DNA of 7,989 bases, from positions 1-7,989 of the forward strand of contig USMP01000049.1 of the NCBI GenBank assembly GCA_900555795.1. The letters are read 5' to 3'. Positions 6,009 through 7,989 of this stretch are shown here, one piece after another. The stretch is from an uncultured Eubacteriales bacterium. GTDB lineage: Bacteria; Bacillota; Clostridia; Oscillospirales; Oscillospiraceae. A program made the position numbers and the translations under genes. Every line of letters begins with the position of its first letter. Position 1 is the stretch's first letter. Under the pieces are notes generated by a model. It was not told the origin of the DNA, ran no database searches, and worked only from the letters and a program-made list of their open reading frames with translations.

Positions 6009-6041
6009 TGAGCGGTGCGTGGATTTTCCGCGCACCGCTCA
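6009..6041 (+). repeat. Strong intercistronic stem-loop between binding-protein and permease genes
   Basis: GAGCGGTGCGTGG (6010-6022) pairs with CCGCGCACCGCTC (6028-6040) with a single G-U pair, around an ATTTT loop, and T6009-A6041 adds one more pair. No T-tract follows, so it is not a canonical intrinsic terminator. In binding-protein-dependent transporters, such hairpins often protect the upstream mRNA from 3' decay or reduce read-through, so that the binding protein is made in excess. That role is inferred here. Confidence 0.7.
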
Positions 6042-6049
6042 AATGAAAT

Positions 6050-6054
6050 GGAGG
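6050..6054 (+). promoter_or_regulatory. Ribosome binding site fixing the first permease start
   Basis: GGAGG lies 6 nt before the ATG at 6061-6063. The open frame runs upstream to 5917 and has an in-frame ATG at 6043. Neither has a ribosome site, and the extra residues do not resemble a permease N-terminus. Confidence 0.88.
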
Positions 6055-6060
6055 TTTGCT

Positions 6061-6993
6061 ATGCATCGTTACGTCTGTAAACGGCTGCTGATGCTGATTC
6101 CTGTCCTGCTGTGTGTGGCCTTTGTGATTTATGCCATTATGGATGTGGCGGATGGTGATCCGGTCTACTCTGTGGCCGGTCCGGACGCCACGGAGGAGGA
6201 ACTAGATGCGCTGCGGGAAGAGATGGGATTGAACGGGTCCCTGATTGAGCGCTACTTCCGCTACATCGGCGGCATGCTGCGGGGCGACCTGGGTACTTCC
6301 TACGTATCCAAGCGGGATGTGATGGAGACCTATCTGCAGCGCCTGCCCAATACTCTGAAGCTGGCTGCGGTGACAATGGTGGTAGCTGTCGGCATCTCCA
6401 TCCCCCTGGGGATCATTGCCGCCGTCAATCAAAACTCGATCAAAGACACCGTCTCAATGATTTTGGCCCTGCTGGGCCTGTCCATGCCGAACTTCTGGCT
6501 GGGACTGCTGCTGATTATTACTTTTTCCCTGAAACTGGGCTGGTTTCCTCCGGGAGGCTATGAGGAGGGCTTTCGAAGTATTATTCTGCCGGCGTTCACC
6601 ATCGGCGCAGGACTTGCGGCGCTGATGACCCGCACAACCCGTTCCTCCATGCTGGATGTGATCCGTCAGGACTACCTGCGCATGGCCCGGGCTAAGGGCG
6701 TCTCCGAGCGGAAAGTGATCCGCAAGCATGCCCTGCGCAATGCCCTGATCCCCATCATTACAGTTTTCGGCGTCCAATTCAGCAATGTGCTGGGCGGCTC
6801 GGTGCTGGCGGAAACCGTATTTGCCTGGCCCGGCGTGGGCCGGCTGGTGGTGGACGCCATCGACCAGCGGGATATTCCCACTGTCACAGGCGCCCTGGTT
6901 ATGACCACCATGCTGGTGACAATTGTGAACCTGCTGGTGGATCTGGTCTATGCCTATGTGGATCCCCGCATCAAGGCGCAGTATACGAAATAG
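6061..6993 (+). CDS. dppB: ABC transporter permease, DppB/OppB type
   Basis: A 310-aa inner-membrane permease, half of the transport channel for the substrate bound by the preceding lipoprotein. It begins MHRYVCKRLLMLIPVLL, the typical first helix of DppB-type proteins, and six membrane helices are apparent at about 9-29, 98-122, 132-156, 174-190, 228-255 and 275-298. The extracytoplasmic segment after helix 1 carries EEELDALREEMGLNGSLIERY (in parts, 45-65) and GDLGTSY (75-81), both usual for the family. The EAA loop that docks on the ATPase is DYLRMARAKGVSERKVIRKHAL (in parts, 204-225), followed by RNALIP. The C-terminus has ETVFAWPGVGRL (251-262) and AYVDPRIK (298-305). Length is normal and nothing is missing. 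The gap to the next gene is 12 bp, so translation is probably coupled. The Dpp name reflects family, not a proven substrate. Confidence 0.95.
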   Translation: MHRYVCKRLLMLIPVLLCVAFVIYAIMDVADGDPVYSVAGPDATEEELDALREEMGLNGSLIERYFRYIGGMLRGDLGTSYVSKRDVMETYLQRLPNTLKLAAVTMVVAVGISIPLGIIAAVNQNSIKDTVSMILALLGLSMPNFWLGLLLIITFSLKLGWFPPGGYEEGFRSIILPAFTIGAGLAALMTRTTRSSMLDVIRQDYLRMARAKGVSERKVIRKHALRNALIPIITVFGVQFSNVLGGSVLAETVFAWPGVGRLVVDAIDQRDIPTVTGALVMTTMLVTIVNLLVDLVYAYVDPRIKAQYTK

Positions 6994-7005
6994 GAGGGGG
7001 ATGCT

Positions 7006-7902
7006 ATGGAAGCAACCATGGAAAAAAGAGAGCGGGCAAGCAAAAGGTATAAGAAGCGCAGTACGCTGACCACCATATGGCACCAGCTGCGGAAAAATAA
7101 GGGCGCAGTACTGGGCCTGATTCTCATCACACTCATCATTATCGTGGCCATTGCCTCCGCATATATCTTCGATTACGACACCCAGATCGCCGCCAATAAC
7201 CTGAAGGAGCGGCTTCAGGCCCCCTCGTCTGAGCACTGGTTCGGGACAGACGATATGGGCCGCGATATCTTTGCCCGGGTCTGCTATGGAGCCCGCTACT
7301 CGCTGGCGGTGGGCGTCATCGCCGTTTTGATCGCTCTGGTGGTGGGCGTTACCCTGGGGGCCGCCGCTGGCTATATCGGAGGCGTACTGGAAGATATTGT
7401 CATGCGGGTGTGTGATATTTTCTCTTCCATTCCCAGCGTACTGATGGCCATCGCGGTGGTGTCGGCCCTGGGAAAGAGTACCATCAATTTGATGCTGGCG
7501 GTGGGCATCGCCAGTACGGCCCCCTTTGTCCGGGTAGCCCGGGCCGCCGTGCTGACGGTGCGCGGCGAGGAGTACATAGAGTCGGCCAGAGCCATCGGCA
7601 TGCGGGAGTGGAAGATCGTCCTCTTCCATATCCTTCCCAATTGCGTGTCCCAGATTATTGTACAGGCCACCCTCAGAGTGGGCTCCGCCATTATCTCCGC
7701 GGCCCAGTTGAGTTTTTTGGGCCTGGGCGTCCCCGCCCCGGCTCCGGAATGGGGCAGCATGCTCTCCGCCGGCCGTTCCTTCATCCGGGACCACAGCTAT
7801 ATGACGCTTTATCCAGGGCTTGCCATTATGCTTACGGTTCTGTCGCTGAACCTGATTGGCGATGGCCTGCGGGATGCGCTGGATCCGAAACTGAAGCGAT
7901 AG
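7006..7902 (+). CDS. dppC: ABC transporter permease, DppC/OppC type
   Basis: A 298-aa inner-membrane permease, the partner of the preceding gene in the heterodimeric channel. A basic cytoplasmic N-terminus (KRERASKRYKKRS, 7-19) with the OppC_N-like stretch IWHQLRKNKGAVLGL (24-38) leads into helix 1 (about 34-54). HWFGTDDMGRDIFARVCYGAR (in parts, 77-97) is the hallmark of DppC proteins. Further helices lie at about 98-125, 138-155, 158-182, 215-240 and 268-288. The EAA loop is EEYIESARAIGMREWKIVLF (188-207), and LSFLGLGVPAPAPEWGSML (235-253) and DGLRDALDPKLKR (286-298) close it as in the family. The start at 7006 has AGGAGGGGG just upstream (6992-7000), overlapping the stop of the previous gene; an in-frame ATG at 7018 is less well placed. 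Length is normal. Substrate is unknown. Confidence 0.95.
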   Translation: MEATMEKRERASKRYKKRSTLTTIWHQLRKNKGAVLGLILITLIIIVAIASAYIFDYDTQIAANNLKERLQAPSSEHWFGTDDMGRDIFARVCYGARYSLAVGVIAVLIALVVGVTLGAAAGYIGGVLEDIVMRVCDIFSSIPSVLMAIAVVSALGKSTINLMLAVGIASTAPFVRVARAAVLTVRGEEYIESARAIGMREWKIVLFHILPNCVSQIIVQATLRVGSAIISAAQLSFLGLGVPAPAPEWGSMLSAGRSFIRDHSYMTLYPGLAIMLTVLSLNLIGDGLRDALDPKLKR

Positions 7903-7926
7903 GATATCTGGATAAAGGAGAGCGCT

Positions 7927-7989
7927 ATGAGTGAAGAAAAAAAAGACCTGATCCTGGATATTGAAAACCTGGTGGTGCGCTATGAAACT
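7927..7989 (+). CDS. dppD: ABC transporter ATP-binding protein, DppD/OppD type (5' end only)
   Basis: Only the first 21 codons are inside the window: MSEEKKDLILDIENLVVRYE and one more residue. The stretch LILDIENLVVRYE matches the opening beta strand of ABC ATPases (compare LLEVENLSVxF). The Walker A and signature motifs would lie beyond the edge. The start has AAAGGAG (7914-7920) 6 nt upstream and follows the second permease by 24 bp, which is the position of the first ATPase gene in Opp/Dpp operons. It would supply energy to the two permeases. A second ATPase gene (DppF/OppF type) is expected downstream but cannot be seen. Confidence 0.85.
   Translation, partial: MSEEKKDLILDIENLVVRYET

Noticed and set aside
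6454..7794. Long open frame (446 codons) on the minus strand opposite both permease genes
   Set aside because: It is antisense to two complete, well-recognised permeases, its protein is full of H, G, Q and D with no recognisable domain, and it lacks a ribosome site. It is a codon-bias shadow.

Overview
The window looks like chromosomal DNA of a GC-rich member of the Firmicutes/Clostridia, probably an Oscillospiraceae-type gut anaerobe. This is inferred from four things: consistently strong AGGAGG-type ribosome binding sites, sigma-A-like promoter boxes, a Gram-positive-style lipoprotein substrate-binding protein with a low-complexity linker, and a DUF2812-like membrane protein. No rRNA, tRNA, CRISPR array, insertion sequence or phage gene is visible. 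The genus assignment is a guess.

The layout is two divergent operons sharing one control region of about 277 bp (4081-4357). Leftward, on the minus strand, lie three genes. The first is a sensor histidine kinase with an extracellular family-3 solute-binding domain (2074-4080). Next is an NtrC-type response regulator (744-2099) overlapping the kinase gene by 26 bp. Last is a small three-helix membrane protein resembling DUF2812 (59-733), 10 bp further on. The leftmost 58 bases carry no supportable gene and no obvious terminator. Rightward, on the plus strand, is an Opp/Dpp-type peptide ABC transporter: a lipoprotein binding protein (4358-5974), two permeases (6061-6993 and 7006-7902) and the first 21 codons of an ATPase (7927 to the window edge).

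The simplest reading is a sense-and-import module. The kinase senses a small extracellular ligand through its binding-protein-like domain and phosphorylates the regulator, which controls the divergent peptide transporter and perhaps its own operon. The control region fits this. It holds a good sigma-A-type promoter in each direction, and a perfect 15-bp palindrome almost equidistant from both. The transporter side also has a leader of about 110 nt closed by a 9-bp inverted repeat and containing a strong inner hairpin.

Two things do not fit the textbook NtrC model. The regulator's sigma-54-contacting GAFTGA loop reads GAFPGA, and I found no convincing -24/-12 (GG-N10-GC) promoter in the shared control region. 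Other points of interest are a terminator-shaped hairpin plus T-tract lying antisense inside the kinase gene, and a 13-14 bp hairpin between the binding-protein and permease genes. I did not find a clearly new multi-gene system. The nearest candidates are the DUF2812-containing two-component operon and the structured transporter leader.
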